In this document: positions 1 to 9,271 of the stretch, one piece after another
Layout of the letters: every line of letters begins with the position of its first letter
Position numbering within the stretch: the stretch's first letter is position 1
NCBI RefSeq assembly: GCF_003438495.1
Contig: NZ_QSSH01000001.1
Location: 82,807 to 146,806, forward strand
Length of the DNA stretch: 64,000 bases
From: Collinsella sp. TF05-9AC
GTDB lineage: Bacteria; Actinomycetota; Coriobacteriia; Coriobacteriales; Coriobacteriaceae
Direction: 5' to 3'
The notes under the pieces: generated by a model
The model's input: only the letters and a program-made list of their open reading frames with translations
Told to the model about the DNA's origin: nothing
The model's database searches: none
Program-made: the position numbers and the translations under genes

Positions 1-50
1 CGTTTGATAGTGAAAGAGCAAGATCGCGGTCTCTTGGGGAGGAGACATCG

Positions 51-3000
51 ATGAAAGCAAATTCAGACAAATCTAAACAGAGTAATAAAGCGACGCGCCG
101 TGTACTGGCAGGCGTCTTGTGCGGAGCCTCCGTTTTGAGCCTGGTACTGTCGCTCGTCATGCCTCCAATCTCGCAGGCCATTGCCAACGATGCCCAGACG
201 GTTTCTACCGAAGAAACTGTGATGGGGGGGGGGTTCCTCAAGTGAGTCTACTGGTGTAGACAGCACCACTAACGGGGGTGCCGAAAAGCAGATTAGCGAT
301 GATGCCGAGAATGGCGCGAGCGAAGACGCCGCTGCCGCGGGACTGCCGTCCGACGACGCGGAGGCCAAGGGCGCCGCGCAGCCTTCCGATACACAGCCTT
401 CTGATGATGAAACTAACGATGAAAACGCTATCGCTCCCGCTACCGTCAGTGCCGATGGCTATAACGAGGTGAAAGGTAATATTGCTGAGACGTTCACCAA
501 TGGCGGCAAGTTCCGACTGACGGATTTTGCCTATTCGGATAAGCAGATCACCATCACCAAAGACACTGCTATCGATCTTGCGGGACACATGCTCTACCGT
601 GGTTCCGGCAACAAAGACTCCTTCTTTGTGGTCGAAAATGGAGCCACACTCACTATCGAGGATTTAGGTAAAACAAAAGACGAACAGACCCTGGTCGAAA
701 CGACGGCGGGTCATCTTGCGTCTATGGAATGGGAAACAGGAAACGGCTCAAATAGTGGCACTCCTAAGAGTCTTACTTACTTTGAGACCAAGAGCACGCC
801 CAATCAAGATGGACTCGGCACAACCGAGACTACGATCAGGCATGTCGTTACGGGCTTTGGCGCTATTGATGCGGCATCGGACAGCGGTTCCGTAAAGCAT
901 GTGGTCACCGTTAAAGAGGGCGGCACGCTCGATCTCAAGGGCGGCATGATTACCACGGCCGCCAATCTGAGCGATGACGGCCATGTGATTTTTTCTGAGG
1001 GTAAAGTCAAAATCGAAGGCGGTTACGTCACCAATGGCAACGGCGGTGGCTGGGGCGGTGGCCTGTGCATAACGGGCGAGAAGGCGGGCGCGAATGCCAG
1101 TCTCGAAATGACAGGCGGCGTGGTCGCGGGAAACAAGTCGGGTTCTGGCGGCGGCATCTATGCTGACAAGGGAGCCACCCTGAAGCTTACGGGCGGAATT
1201 ATCTCTGGCAACGCTACGTATGAAAACACTTGCAACAGCGGCGGCAGTCCCGAAAATGGTTATGGCGGCGGCGTCTTTACCAAAAATGCTTGCGTTAGTA
1301 TCAGCGATTCGGCAAGCATTACTAACAATCGTGTCGATTCCAATATCTCTGAATCGTTTAACAATGGCCTGCTCGGTGGCGGTGGCATTGCATGTGTAAA
1401 TGGTGGCAAGCTCAGTATAACGGGTGGCTCAGTTACTGCTAACTACTCCCATGAGGCTGCCGGCGGCGTTTACGCTGGTTTTTACAACCAGACCATCGAG
1501 TTTGAAATGACTGGCGGCACGATTGCCGGCAACGTGGCGGAGAACGCTGAGGGCGGCGGTTTGCGTATCGCTGGCGGTGACAACACTGGTACGATGGCAA
1601 CAATTAGCGCTGGTGAGAACAGCAAGATTTACATTACGAACAACAAGACTATGACGGGTAAGGATCGCGGCGGCGACTGGGGCGGCGGTGGCGTCTTTAT
1701 CCAGAAGGGCGGCAAGCTCAATATCGTAAAGACGTTGATTGCCGAAAATGAGGCTGGCGGCTGGGGCGGCGGCGTTGGCGCTTGCCCTACGGGCGAAACA
1801 ATCGTTTCGCATTCCAACGGTGCCGCTATTTATAACAATAAAGATAATAATGGTGAACACTACTCTGCCGGCGGATATGGGAAGAACGAGGATAGTAACT
1901 CCGAGTACATTACCGAGCCCTTCAAAAAATCCGGCCATAAGGATTTCTTCCTGGTGCGTAAAAAAGATGGTGCGAACTCGACAATTGCAGTTGTGCTCGG
2001 CAAGATGCTCGGCGGCGACTCGGCTGGTTGGCAGGGCACTTGCGACGGCGAGAAGATCACCATTGAGCCAAATGGCGGCGCCGAGGCCAAGTACATGTTC
2101 GGTCTTGAGGCCCATCCGACTGCCGATGCCATGGGAAAGGCGCAGACAGCGGCTACGACCATTATCAGTGGCAACTATTCCTACACCCACGGTGGCGGCA
2201 TCATGACCAACGGCGATCTTGTCGTTGGCGAGGTCAAGGATCTGAGTGTTTATCCGAGCATGAAGCTCAATGCCACCAAGGTGCTTAAAGATGAAAAGGG
2301 AATCTCGCAAGGCCTTAGCACGCACAATTACAGATTTAAGTTGCTGCGCCAGGATGGTGACATCGAGCCTTCTTGGAAAGATGACGACACATTTGATATG
2401 GGCGATTGCAGTGTTGCGGGCGAGGCGCCTGTTGATCAAACAAACGGCAATATCACCTTCGACTCTGGCAAGGACTATTCTTCGGGACAATACGTTTTCT
2501 ATCTAGTTGAGGAACCCATCAGCGGCGAAAACGAATCGAATACCATATTCGACGAGACCATTTACAAGATCGTGGTAAAAGTTGAGGACAATCCATCCGA
2601 CACTAAATATCTCATGTCGATTCCTATTAATTATTACAAGGTAAAAGAAATAACCGTTTCTAAAAAGACAGAGAAGGATCCCGACTTCAAACCACTTGGT
2701 TCCGGAAGCTATTCCGTTGACATCCCACAAGATAGCTCACAAGATAGCACGAAGACTACGGTTACTATCGGTAACAGTAAGAAACCGACCTTTACCAACA
2801 AAATCGTGTCTCCCGTCTCCTGGACTCCTAAGGCGACTAAGGTCGTTGAGGGTGGCGAGATGAAGGCGTTTACGCTTCAACTTGCGAAAGACAGCGAATT
2901 TAAAAACATCATCGGTACTGCCGTGACCTCTGGTCCTGAGAAGACGCAGACGCTTTCGTTCAAGGACAAAAGCAATGAAACGATTGAGCTCAAGTACTCG

Positions 3001-3432
3001 CTCTCTGATATCAGGAATAATCCCGACGACCCGGGCGGCTCCACGGGTGGCCCTTTCAAGACCTTTACGTACTATGTGCGCGAGAAAACCGACGGTTCGC
3101 AGTTCTCGCACTACACGTACGACCATTCGGTCTACAAGATTGCGGCCAAGGCAACTGTTCAGCCTGATAAGACGATTAAATGTGAAGTGACCTACAGGAA
3201 GGGAACCGTTAACTCCAAAGGTGAGTGGGAAAACGCCGATACCGATGACCACGACCTCACCGACACTTCCACCCCCACCTTCACCAACACCTACTCCACT
3301 TCTTTGCCCCTTTCTGGTATGTCGGGCGTCACTCTGACGTACCTTGCCGGCGCGGCGGTGCTTTGCGCTGCTGCGGCCTGGATGCACATTCGTCGCAAGG
3401 CGAATGCGAAGGGAGGTGAGCGTCGTGAATAA
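51..3432 (+). CDS. Phase-variable LPXTG-type surface adhesin / pilus tip protein (frame broken at a G10 tract)
   Basis: A start ATG at 51 follows a strong GGGGAGGAG ribosome site. The N-terminus is a signal peptide (basic start, hydrophobic core, cut near residue 46). The frame stops at 243-245, just after ten Gs at 224-233. The frame that resumes immediately after the Gs is open back to the tract and runs to 3432. Removing one G joins them into about 1126 residues: an acidic Ser/Asp/Glu-rich linker, a region of Gly-Gly-Gly and TGG repeats at about nt 1030-2200 (right-handed beta-helix type, like Pmp-style adhesins), then two Spy0128/Cna-B-like isopeptide domains with YYVREKT-type motifs, a sortase motif LPLSG at 3304-3318, a membrane helix and a basic tail. 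It heads the pilus operon and overlaps the next gene by 8 bases, so it probably acts as the tip adhesin. As sequenced, only a 64-residue peptide would be made from the first start. A base-calling error in the G run is the main alternative. Confidence 0.85.
224..233 (+). repeat. G10 homopolymer, putative phase-variation switch
   Basis: Ten consecutive Gs lie within codons 58-61 of the adhesin gene. Nine or twelve Gs put the signal peptide in frame with the adhesin body; ten do not. Homopolymeric G tracts in the 5' part of surface-protein genes are a known substrate for slipped-strand mispairing. Confidence 0.8.
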
Positions 3433-5089
3433 GAAAGTTTGCTCCTTCCCGATCTTGTTTGCGCTGCTTGCCCTCCTGATCGGCACCTGCGCGGTTGTGT
3501 TCCCCGCTTCCGCGCAGGCCGTGCCGACCTCGGCCGGTTCCATCACGGTGAGAGGCACCGTGGCGCGCAGCTACGACGCCTACCAGATCTTTAGCGCCAA
3601 CGTCGTCGACGGCGACAGCGACGCCAAGATCGCCACCGACCTCGCCTGGGCAAGCGACGCCGTGCGCGACGCCGCGCTGCCTGTGCTGCACAGCGCCGGC
3701 ATGCCCAATTCCCAGGCCACCGCACAGGAAGCTGCCGAGTGGCTCAACACCGATTCCCACCTTACGAGCGCGCTGAGCGCACAGCTCGCTCGTTCCCTCC
3801 AGAACTCTGGCGCCGTGTTCGAGGCCCTTAAAGCGGGCACGGCGGCCGAGCTGCCCTGCGGCTACTGGCTCATCGTTGCCGACGACGACGCCATCGCCCA
3901 GAACGAGGCCGGCACCGCGCCGATCATGGTTCTGGTCGGCGGCGGCGCTGTCACCGTCAAGCCCAAGGCGGCGACCCCCAAGGTGTCCAAGCACGTGCTG
4001 GAGGACGGCACCGCCGCATGGCAGAAGGCCGCCGACGCAACGGTCGGCGACGACCTGTACTGGCGCCTCTCGGCCACGGTCCCGGCGGGGCTTTCCGCCT
4101 ACGATACCTACGCGGTGCAGCTCGTCGACACCATGAGCGCGGGGCTCGACCCCTCCAAGGTGGCCGAGAGCATGCGCGTGTACGTGGCGGCGGGCGCCGA
4201 GGGCGGCTTCGACGCCGTCCCGGCCGGCAAGGACGGGCGCGCCGGCACCGAGCCCGCCAAGGGCTGGACCGACATCACGGCTCAGTGCGTGGTCTCGGTC
4301 GAGGGGAGCTCCTTCACCGTGCGCACCGGCGACCTCATCGCCGCGCTCTGCGGGGCCGACGCCTTCACCGCGGGCGCCCGCGTGGTCGCCGTGTACAATG
4401 CGCCGCTCAACAGCGCATGCAACCACGGCATCGCGAAGGGCAACCCCAACGAGGTGTACCTGCGCTACCCGCGCTCTCCCTTTGCCGACCAGTCCGGCGA
4501 TGCCGGCTTTACCCGCACGCCGAGCGACGACGCGTGCGCCTACACCTGGGATCTCGCGCTCACCAAGCGCGGCAGCGACGGCGACAAGCCGCTTGCCGGG
4601 GCGGTCCTGAGCATTACCGACGACCGCGGCCGCACACTGGCGGCCGATGGCGCGTGGGATGCGGAGGGCAAGGCCACCGTCACCACGGGCGACGACGGCC
4701 GCGTGACCGTCTCGTGCGTGGACTCGGGCAAGCTGGAGGTCCGCGAGCTCAAGGCACCCAAGGGCTACACCGCCTTTGAGGGCACGCGTTCCGTGACGGT
4801 CAAGGCCGAGGGTCTGGACGTCGACCAGGTGGCCGCCGCCAAGCCCAAGCTCGCCATCACGGCCGAGTCGCCCCTGCGCGCCGACAGCGCGGACGGGTCG
4901 ACGGGCAGCCTGGAGGCGTCGCTCATCAACACGCCCACCGGCACACCCCCTAGCATTACCACCGGAGGCTTTATGCCCTCGACTGGCGATATGGCAATGT
5001 ACGCCGCGGCCGCCGCAGCGGTCGCCGGAGCCGCGCTCATCGTGGTCGCGCTCCTGGTCAAGCGGGGAGGTGGCAGCCATAAAGAGTAG
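3425..5089 (+). CDS. LPXTG-anchored fimbrial isopeptide protein (minor pilin)
   Basis: The start is GTG 3425, chosen because GGGAGGTGAG lies just upstream and a signal peptide follows directly (NKKVCSFPILFALLALLIG...). This gives 554 residues and an 8-base overlap with the adhesin gene. After the signal peptide come an N-terminal pilin domain (YDAYQIF, typical of fimbrial isopeptide D1 regions), a D2-like region around nt 3970-4500, and a SpaA/Cna-B-like domain ending in an E-box (LEVRELKAPKGYTAF). The anchor is MPSTG at 4973-4987, then a hydrophobic helix and a short basic tail. It is probably a shaft-decorating or base pilin that srtC at 8158 joins to the fibre. GC content is clearly higher than in the flanking pilin genes, which may reflect separate origins of the three subunits. 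Confidence 0.88.
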   Translation: MNKKVCSFPILFALLALLIGTCAVVFPASAQAVPTSAGSITVRGTVARSYDAYQIFSANVVDGDSDAKIATDLAWASDAVRDAALPVLHSAGMPNSQATAQEAAEWLNTDSHLTSALSAQLARSLQNSGAVFEALKAGTAAELPCGYWLIVADDDAIAQNEAGTAPIMVLVGGGAVTVKPKAATPKVSKHVLEDGTAAWQKAADATVGDDLYWRLSATVPAGLSAYDTYAVQLVDTMSAGLDPSKVAESMRVYVAAGAEGGFDAVPAGKDGRAGTEPAKGWTDITAQCVVSVEGSSFTVRTGDLIAALCGADAFTAGARVVAVYNAPLNSACNHGIAKGNPNEVYLRYPRSPFADQSGDAGFTRTPSDDACAYTWDLALTKRGSDGDKPLAGAVLSITDDRGRTLAADGAWDAEGKATVTTGDDGRVTVSCVDSGKLEVRELKAPKGYTAFEGTRSVTVKAEGLDVDQVAAAKPKLAITAESPLRADSADGSTGSLEASLINTPTGTPPSITTGGFMPSTGDMAMYAAAAAAVAGAALIVVALLVKRGGGSHKE

Positions 5090-5197
5090 CTGGCAGCCCC
5101 ACAGAGAGCGGGGCGAGACGTAGCGAAGCAGATGCTAAGACACAGACAGATGATGACCGATCGAATGGGAATCAAACGGAAAACGGAGGAAAAGAAG

Positions 5198-6958
5198 ATG
5201 AGCATGAGCAAGAACATCGCACGCCTGGCAGTAACCGCCGGCCTCACAGCAGCGCTGAGCTTCGGCGGCGTGATGGCCCCGGTGACCATGGCGTTTGCGG
5301 CGGGCACGCCGACGGTGGCCACGGAGAAGGGTAAGGTGGCTATCACCGACGAAACATACACCGGCACGACATTCAAGGGCATTCAGATCTTCACCGCGAA
5401 GGTCACGCAGAATCAGAAGGGCGATGGGAGCTGGGATGGCTCGGCCGCTAAGACTCTTTCCGATATTCAGTGGGCTCCGGGTAATGTGAAAACCCTCGTT
5501 ACGACTGCGCTCAAAGACGTTACTGGAGCACCTGAAGTAGATGCTGACGCCCAGACGTGGGCGGAGTTCATCAGCACGACTCAGGGCTCTAATTTTGGAG
5601 AGACTACGGCGGTTGATACTGGCACAACTCTTGACTTGATTGCCAAGGCCTTGGAAGGGGACGAGACCCTCACGTGGACAAAGCCAAGCGATTCCACCAA
5701 AGGTAGCTTTAAGGATCTTGATAATGGCTACTGGCTTTTCGTGACCGATACGCCCAGTACGACCAACGGTGCTAATGGCAATACTGATGCGTATACCTCG
5801 CCGATTTTCACCATCGTCGGTGGCTCTGACGTTAACGTGGCCCCCAAGAAGGACGTCCCCAACGTGACCAAGGCCGTAAAGGATGACAAGAACGGCAAGT
5901 TTGTTACGGACGATAGCAAGGATGTTTTTACCGCAGCCAACAAGGCTGCCGACTCCGCTGCTGAACAGCCTGTTGAATATCAGCTTGCCGGCACTGTGGC
6001 TAGCAACATTAACACGTATGTCAAGTACAGCTACACTTTCACTGACGAGCTCCCCTCCACGATGGTTCCAGAGCTTCAGGGTGGTAACCCAGTCGTTGAG
6101 GTCAAGATTGGCGATTCAGTCGTGGATCCCGCTTGCTACAGTGCGACCTATGTCCCGGGGGAAAGCACGAATACGCTCACTGTTTCCTTCGAGAACCTCA
6201 AAGAAGCAAAGGATAAGACTGGCAATCTCATCAACGTTGACGGTGGTTCGACAGTCTATGTGAACTATGAGGCAAAACTGGTTGCTGGCAAGATTAACGC
6301 GGATATGCTCGGCAAGGCCCAGGTGAACAATGTCAAGTTGACCTATTCCAACAACCCGCACACCAATGGCACCGGTACCACGGTTGACCATCCGGCCTAC
6401 GACTACACCTATGGTATCGACGTTACCAAGGTTGGCAGCGATGATGATGAGGCCGGCAACCCCAAGACTCTCAAAGACGTCGAATTCACGCTGAAGGAGC
6501 AAGGCACCGGCAAATTTATCAAGGCCGACGGCACCACGACGTCAAATGAGAATGAAGCAATACTGACCACCACCTCCCAAGGCAAGATCAACGTTGTCGG
6601 CCTCGATGAGGGCACCTATATCCTCACGGAGGTTAAGCCTGCGCCTGGCTACAACAATTCCGCGGCAAACGGTGTGACCTTTACTATCAGCCGCACGCTC
6701 AATCAGGACGGTACGAATGTGACGCCCGACACGACGAGCGCCATTGTGGCAGGTCAAGATGTTGTTCAGGAGGGCTCCGCGAAAGCTGAAGTCGGCAAGC
6801 TCAGCTTCACCATCGTTGACAAGAAGGGCTCCAACCTCCCGCTGACCGGCCTTAACGGCGTGACCTTCACTTGGATCGCTGGTGGCGCGGTGCTGTGCAT
6901 CGGCGTGGCGCACCTCATTCGCAGCCGTAAGCAGGCTGAGGAGTCCGAGAAGGAGTAA
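5198..6958 (+). CDS. Major pilin with LPLTG anchor
   Basis: The start ATG 5198 follows GGAGGAAAAGAAG; upstream in-frame starts at 5132 lack a ribosome site and would bury the signal peptide. The protein has 586 residues. Visible parts are a signal peptide ending near AFA, a D1 domain (TGTTFKGIQIF...), a lysine-containing segment APKKDVPNVTKAV where pilin-motif lysines usually sit, an isopeptide D2 domain, and a Cna-B/SpaA domain with the E-box ILTEVKPAPGYNN. The C-terminus has LPLTG at 6836-6850, a membrane helix and RSRK. Size, domain order and last place in the pilin run fit a shaft (backbone) pilin polymerised by the class C sortase encoded downstream. A strong terminator follows at 7059. 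Confidence 0.9.
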   Translation: MSMSKNIARLAVTAGLTAALSFGGVMAPVTMAFAAGTPTVATEKGKVAITDETYTGTTFKGIQIFTAKVTQNQKGDGSWDGSAAKTLSDIQWAPGNVKTLVTTALKDVTGAPEVDADAQTWAEFISTTQGSNFGETTAVDTGTTLDLIAKALEGDETLTWTKPSDSTKGSFKDLDNGYWLFVTDTPSTTNGANGNTDAYTSPIFTIVGGSDVNVAPKKDVPNVTKAVKDDKNGKFVTDDSKDVFTAANKAADSAAEQPVEYQLAGTVASNINTYVKYSYTFTDELPSTMVPELQGGNPVVEVKIGDSVVDPACYSATYVPGESTNTLTVSFENLKEAKDKTGNLINVDGGSTVYVNYEAKLVAGKINADMLGKAQVNNVKLTYSNNPHTNGTGTTVDHPAYDYTYGIDVTKVGSDDDEAGNPKTLKDVEFTLKEQGTGKFIKADGTTTSNENEAILTTTSQGKINVVGLDEGTYILTEVKPAPGYNNSAANGVTFTISRTLNQDGTNVTPDTTSAIVAGQDVVQEGSAKAEVGKLSFTIVDKKGSNLPLTGLNGVTFTWIAGGAVLCIGVAHLIRSRKQAEESEKE

Positions 6959-7058
6959 CGCCCGCTCTCCCATCCCTTTGGCAGGTGGGATGTGATGGCC
7001 ATGAGACTTGCGGACACTCTTCTCGTCCATCCACGTTCTTGCTTTGCCATTCTCTTTT

Positions 7059-7096
7059 CGGGGCAGACTCCAGTGCGGAGTCTGCCCCGTTTTTTT
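7059..7096 (+). terminator. Intrinsic terminator of the pilin operon
   Basis: A 12-bp perfect GC-rich stem (CGGGGCAGACTC / GAGTCTGCCCCG) with a 7-base loop is followed by seven Ts. It separates pilin transcription from the peptide cassettes and from srtC. Confidence 0.9.
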
Positions 7097-7145
7097 GGAC
7101 AACGCAGCCAGGCTCCATTGCCCGATGGATCAAGCGTATGAATAT

Positions 7146-7159
7146 CGAACAGATGTTTG
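7146..7159 (+). promoter_or_regulatory. Putative LexA (SOS) box, cassette 1
   Basis: CGAACAGATGTTTG differs at one base from the Gram-positive LexA consensus CGAACnnnnGTTCG and lies 104 bases before the peptide start. The same site recurs at the same distance in cassette 2. Confidence 0.6.
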
Positions 7160-7262
7160 CAATTATTGCGTTTACCAGCTGTGGGTGCATACGCTCGCAG
7201 TAAAATACCCTTGCGACGCATTCCGTGCGCGGGCGGCCGACGACTCGATCGGAGGTCCCCAA

Positions 7263-7415
7263 ATGCTCAAATTCCTTAACGCGCTCGCCGCCCTCGCGGC
7301 GGTGGGCACGTTCGTCATCGCGTTTCTTGACTCGTATGAGGTTCGGTTTAAGGTCCGTAGGCGCACGCGCGGTGCGGACGGTAGAAGGCATTTGCGCCGC
7401 AACAAGCGCAAATAA
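7263..7415 (+). CDS. 50-residue membrane peptide, copy 1 (candidate SOS-induced toxin)
   Basis: ATG 7263 follows GGAGGTCCCCAA. The 50-residue product has one hydrophobic segment (about residues 4-22, LNALAALAAVGTFVIAFL), a short acidic bend (DSYE) and a very basic tail (about a dozen Arg/Lys in 23 residues). This plan, a single membrane helix plus charged tail, is that of type I toxins and SOS peptides such as TisB, but I recognise no family by sequence. A LexA-like box lies upstream and a terminator directly downstream. Copy 2 at 7744 encodes the same peptide except Ser for Thr at residue 16; two of the three nucleotide differences are synonymous, which supports real translation. Toxicity, membrane location and SOS control are inference. 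It sits between the pilin genes and their sortase, behind a pilin terminator, so it is probably an independent unit. Confidence 0.7.
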   Translation: MLKFLNALAALAAVGTFVIAFLDSYEVRFKVRRRTRGADGRRHLRRNKRK

Positions 7416-7416
7416 G

Positions 7417-7447
7417 AATGCCCGGGGTTAGAGGCCCGGGCATTTAA
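7417..7447 (+). terminator. Terminator hairpin of peptide cassette 1
   Basis: Perfect 10-bp stem AATGCCCGGG / CCCGGGCATT starting right after the stop codon, followed by TTAAC. The T tract is short, so termination may be partial. Confidence 0.65.
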
Positions 7448-7626
7448 CAACACCGGAAACTGGTCGCCCGCGCTCCAAAGTACTTACGCGGGGTGCGTCG
7501 TTTCCTGTAGCTATTGTATCCCGAATCGCCCCGCCGATTCGGGTCATTTTGAAAACTCAAACACGTCGGGCAAACCCGGACAATGCGGCCAGGCTCCGCT
7601 GGACGAGGAATCGTGTTTGTAACTAT

Positions 7627-7640
7627 CGAACAAATGTTTG
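7627..7640 (+). promoter_or_regulatory. Putative LexA (SOS) box, cassette 2
   Basis: CGAACAAATGTTTG has the same single departure from consensus as the box of cassette 1 and the same spacing to the start codon. Confidence 0.6.
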
Positions 7641-7743
7641 TCAAAATCGCGTTTACCAGCTGTAAGTGCGAGTGCTCGCAGTAAAATATCCTTGCGACGC
7701 ATCCCGTGCGCGGGCGGCCGACGACTCGATCGGAGGTCACCAT

Positions 7744-7896
7744 ATGCTGAAATTCCTTAACGCGCTCGCTGCCCTCGCGGCGGTGGGCTCGTTCGTCATC
7801 GCGTTTCTTGACTCGTATGAGGTTCGGTTTAAGGTCCGTAGGCGCACGCGCGGTGCGGACGGTAGAAGGCATTTGCGCCGCAACAAGCGCAAATAA
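7744..7896 (+). CDS. 50-residue membrane peptide, copy 2 (candidate SOS-induced toxin)
   Basis: ATG 7744 follows GGAGGTCACCAT. The product matches copy 1 except for Ser at position 16: one hydrophobic helix, then DSYEV and a strongly basic tail rich in Arg. The upstream leader from the LexA-like box to the ribosome site is also conserved, including GTAAAATA and CGGGCGGCCGACGACTCGAT. Tandem duplication of short hydrophobic toxin genes is common in type I toxin-antitoxin families (for example Ldr and Ibs), but no antisense promoter with a good -35 was found here, so an RNA antitoxin is not shown. The coding part is conserved better than the spacers, which argues against a random ORF. Confidence 0.7.
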   Translation: MLKFLNALAALAAVGSFVIAFLDSYEVRFKVRRRTRGADGRRHLRRNKRK

Positions 7897-7897
7897 G

Positions 7898-7928
7898 AAT
7901 GCCCGGGGGTCGGATCCCGGGCATTTAA
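7898..7928 (+). terminator. Terminator hairpin of peptide cassette 2
   Basis: Perfect AATGCCCGGG / CCCGGGCATT stem with an 8-base loop and TTAAC after it, matching the element after copy 1. Confidence 0.65.
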
Positions 7929-8157
7929 CAAAACCAGAAAACTAGGCCGCCCGCGCTCTCGTACACTTACGCGGGGTGCGTCGTTTTCTATTGACATTGT
8001 ATCCCGAATCGCCCAGCCGATTCGGGACATTTTGAAAACTCAAATGCTGGCTTATCCTCGACTGGACGGTGCAGTCTAGCTGCGTTGTCTGGCGCGGAAG
8101 CTCGCTAATCGGCTATTATTTGTTTAGACAACTTGAGTTGTAGAGGAGTGACCGGCG

Positions 8158-9096
8158 ATGGTGCAGGGCGCCAAACATATGAAGAGCAATAACGCCGCGG
8201 ACAACGGCGGCTCAAGCCCTCAGCCCAAACCTCAACCAAAGCCCAAGCGCCGCCGCAAGCGACTGCCGCGCTGGGTCGACCGGCTCATCACCATCGTCAT
8301 CATCCTTATTGGCGTGGGCCTTATGACCTGGCCGTGGATCTTGGACCGGCTCGAGGCCTCGGGCGTGTTCAATCAGATCAGCACGGTGTCCAGCACCGTG
8401 GACGCGCTGCCTGCCGAGGAGCGCGAGCGCATCCTGCTCCAGGCACGCTCCTTTAACGAGCAGCTGGCGGGCGAGGCCACCGAGCTCCCCGCCGACCAGA
8501 TCGAGCCCTACGCCCAGCAGCTCATCTTTGACCGCGACCCCATGATGAGCTGGGTCGAGATCCCCTCCATCGACGTGAGCATGCCCATCTACCACGGCAC
8601 GAGCGAGGAAGTCCTTATGGCGGGCGTCGGCCACTTGGAGGGCACAAGCCTGCCGGTGGGCGGCACCTCGACGCATTGCGTGCTCACCGCGCACTCGGGC
8701 ATGCGCAACCTGAGCATGTTCGACGACATCCACTCGCTGGAGCCCGGCGACCTGGTGCTGCTGCACACCATGAACAAGACGCTCGCCTATAAGATGGTGG
8801 ACTCCGAGGTCGTGCTGCCCGAGGAGATGGAGTCACTGACCATCGAGCCCGGCGCCGACAAGGTGACGCTCGTCACCTGCACGCCCTACGGCGTGAACGA
8901 CCATCGCCTGCTGGTGCATTGCGTACGCACCAAGTACAGCAAGAAGGAAGTCGACAAGCAAAAGTCGCTGGCCGGCCGCCACTGGGGCAAGCGCGAGTTT
9001 GCCGTGCTCATCGTGGTCGTAGCCATTGTGCTGTTGCTGCTGGACATCGTGATCCACGCGGTCCGCAAGCGTCGCAAGGCTAAGGTCTCGGCATAA
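8158..9096 (+). CDS. srtC: Class C (pilin-polymerising) sortase
   Basis: 312 residues, starting at ATG 8158 behind GAGGAG. An N-terminal Pro/Lys/Arg-rich cytoplasmic segment is followed by a membrane helix (about 41-60), the sortase core and a second C-terminal membrane helix with a basic end, which is the class C topology. Core landmarks are IPSIDVSMPIYHGT, the catalytic His in LTAHSG, the catalytic Cys in TLVTCTPYG and the Arg in DHRLLV. Class C enzymes join pilin lysines to the LPXTG Thr of the next subunit; the three LPXTG/variant proteins at 51-6958 are the obvious substrates. The region before the core (ADQIEPYAQQLIFDRDP) may be the lid, but I see no canonical DPW/DPF motif. The two peptide cassettes separate it from the pilin genes, so it needs its own promoter. 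Confidence 0.93.
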   Translation: MVQGAKHMKSNNAADNGGSSPQPKPQPKPKRRRKRLPRWVDRLITIVIILIGVGLMTWPWILDRLEASGVFNQISTVSSTVDALPAEERERILLQARSFNEQLAGEATELPADQIEPYAQQLIFDRDPMMSWVEIPSIDVSMPIYHGTSEEVLMAGVGHLEGTSLPVGGTSTHCVLTAHSGMRNLSMFDDIHSLEPGDLVLLHTMNKTLAYKMVDSEVVLPEEMESLTIEPGADKVTLVTCTPYGVNDHRLLVHCVRTKYSKKEVDKQKSLAGRHWGKREFAVLIVVVAIVLLLLDIVIHAVRKRRKAKVSA

Positions 9097-9109
9097 GACA
9101 TTCTCCAGA

Positions 9110-9143
9110 ACCACCGCAATGGGGGCAGGCGCCTTTGTGGTGG
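9110..9143. repeat. Degenerate REP-like hairpin (GGCAGGC family)
   Basis: ACCACCGCAAT...GCCTTTGTGGTGG with a central GGGGGCAGGC matches, in reverse, the perfect hairpin at 42548-42582 apart from a few changes. It lies just after srtC. Confidence 0.55.
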
Positions 9144-9158
9144 GCGGGACTTCCAAAC

Positions 9159-9215
9159 CATCACAACATTCGATGAAAATTGCGATTTTGGCGAAAAACG
9201 TCGAATGTTGTGATG
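9159..9215. repeat. 15-bp perfect inverted repeat
   Basis: CATCACAACATTCGA at 9159-9173 pairs perfectly with TCGAATGTTGTGATG at 9201-9215, around a 27-base centre that holds a smaller AAAAT/ATTTT dyad. It may terminate srtC (CTTTTCG follows) or be a small mobile-element remnant. Confidence 0.7.
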
Positions 9216-9271
9216 CTTTTCGTTGTGGACGGGATGGTTTTCGCTACGGACGGCGCGGTTTCGCTGCAGAA

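Larger units (their letters stand above)
7097..8046 (+). repeat. Tandem duplication of a ~481-bp peptide cassette
   Basis: Two imperfect direct copies start at about 7097 and 7578. Each holds a LexA-like box, a conserved ~100-base leader, a 50-codon gene, a terminator hairpin, a CCCGCG/CGCGGG inverted repeat and a perfect 9-bp CCCGAATCG hairpin (7520-7543 and 8003-8026). Coding parts differ at only three bases, flanks at many more, which suggests selection or gene conversion on the peptide. Confidence 0.85.

Noticed and set aside
3329-5080. Long minus-strand open frame (583 codons) opposite the minor pilin
   Set aside because: It mirrors the codon pattern of a GC-rich gene with signal peptide, Cna-B and anchor motifs on the plus strand; the minus translation is Arg/Gly/Ala/His-rich with no domain.
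7500-7560. Antisense RNA promoter against the SOS peptides
   Set aside because: TACAAT on the minus strand is a good -10, but no acceptable -35 lies 16-18 bases away in either copy; kept only as a hypothesis.
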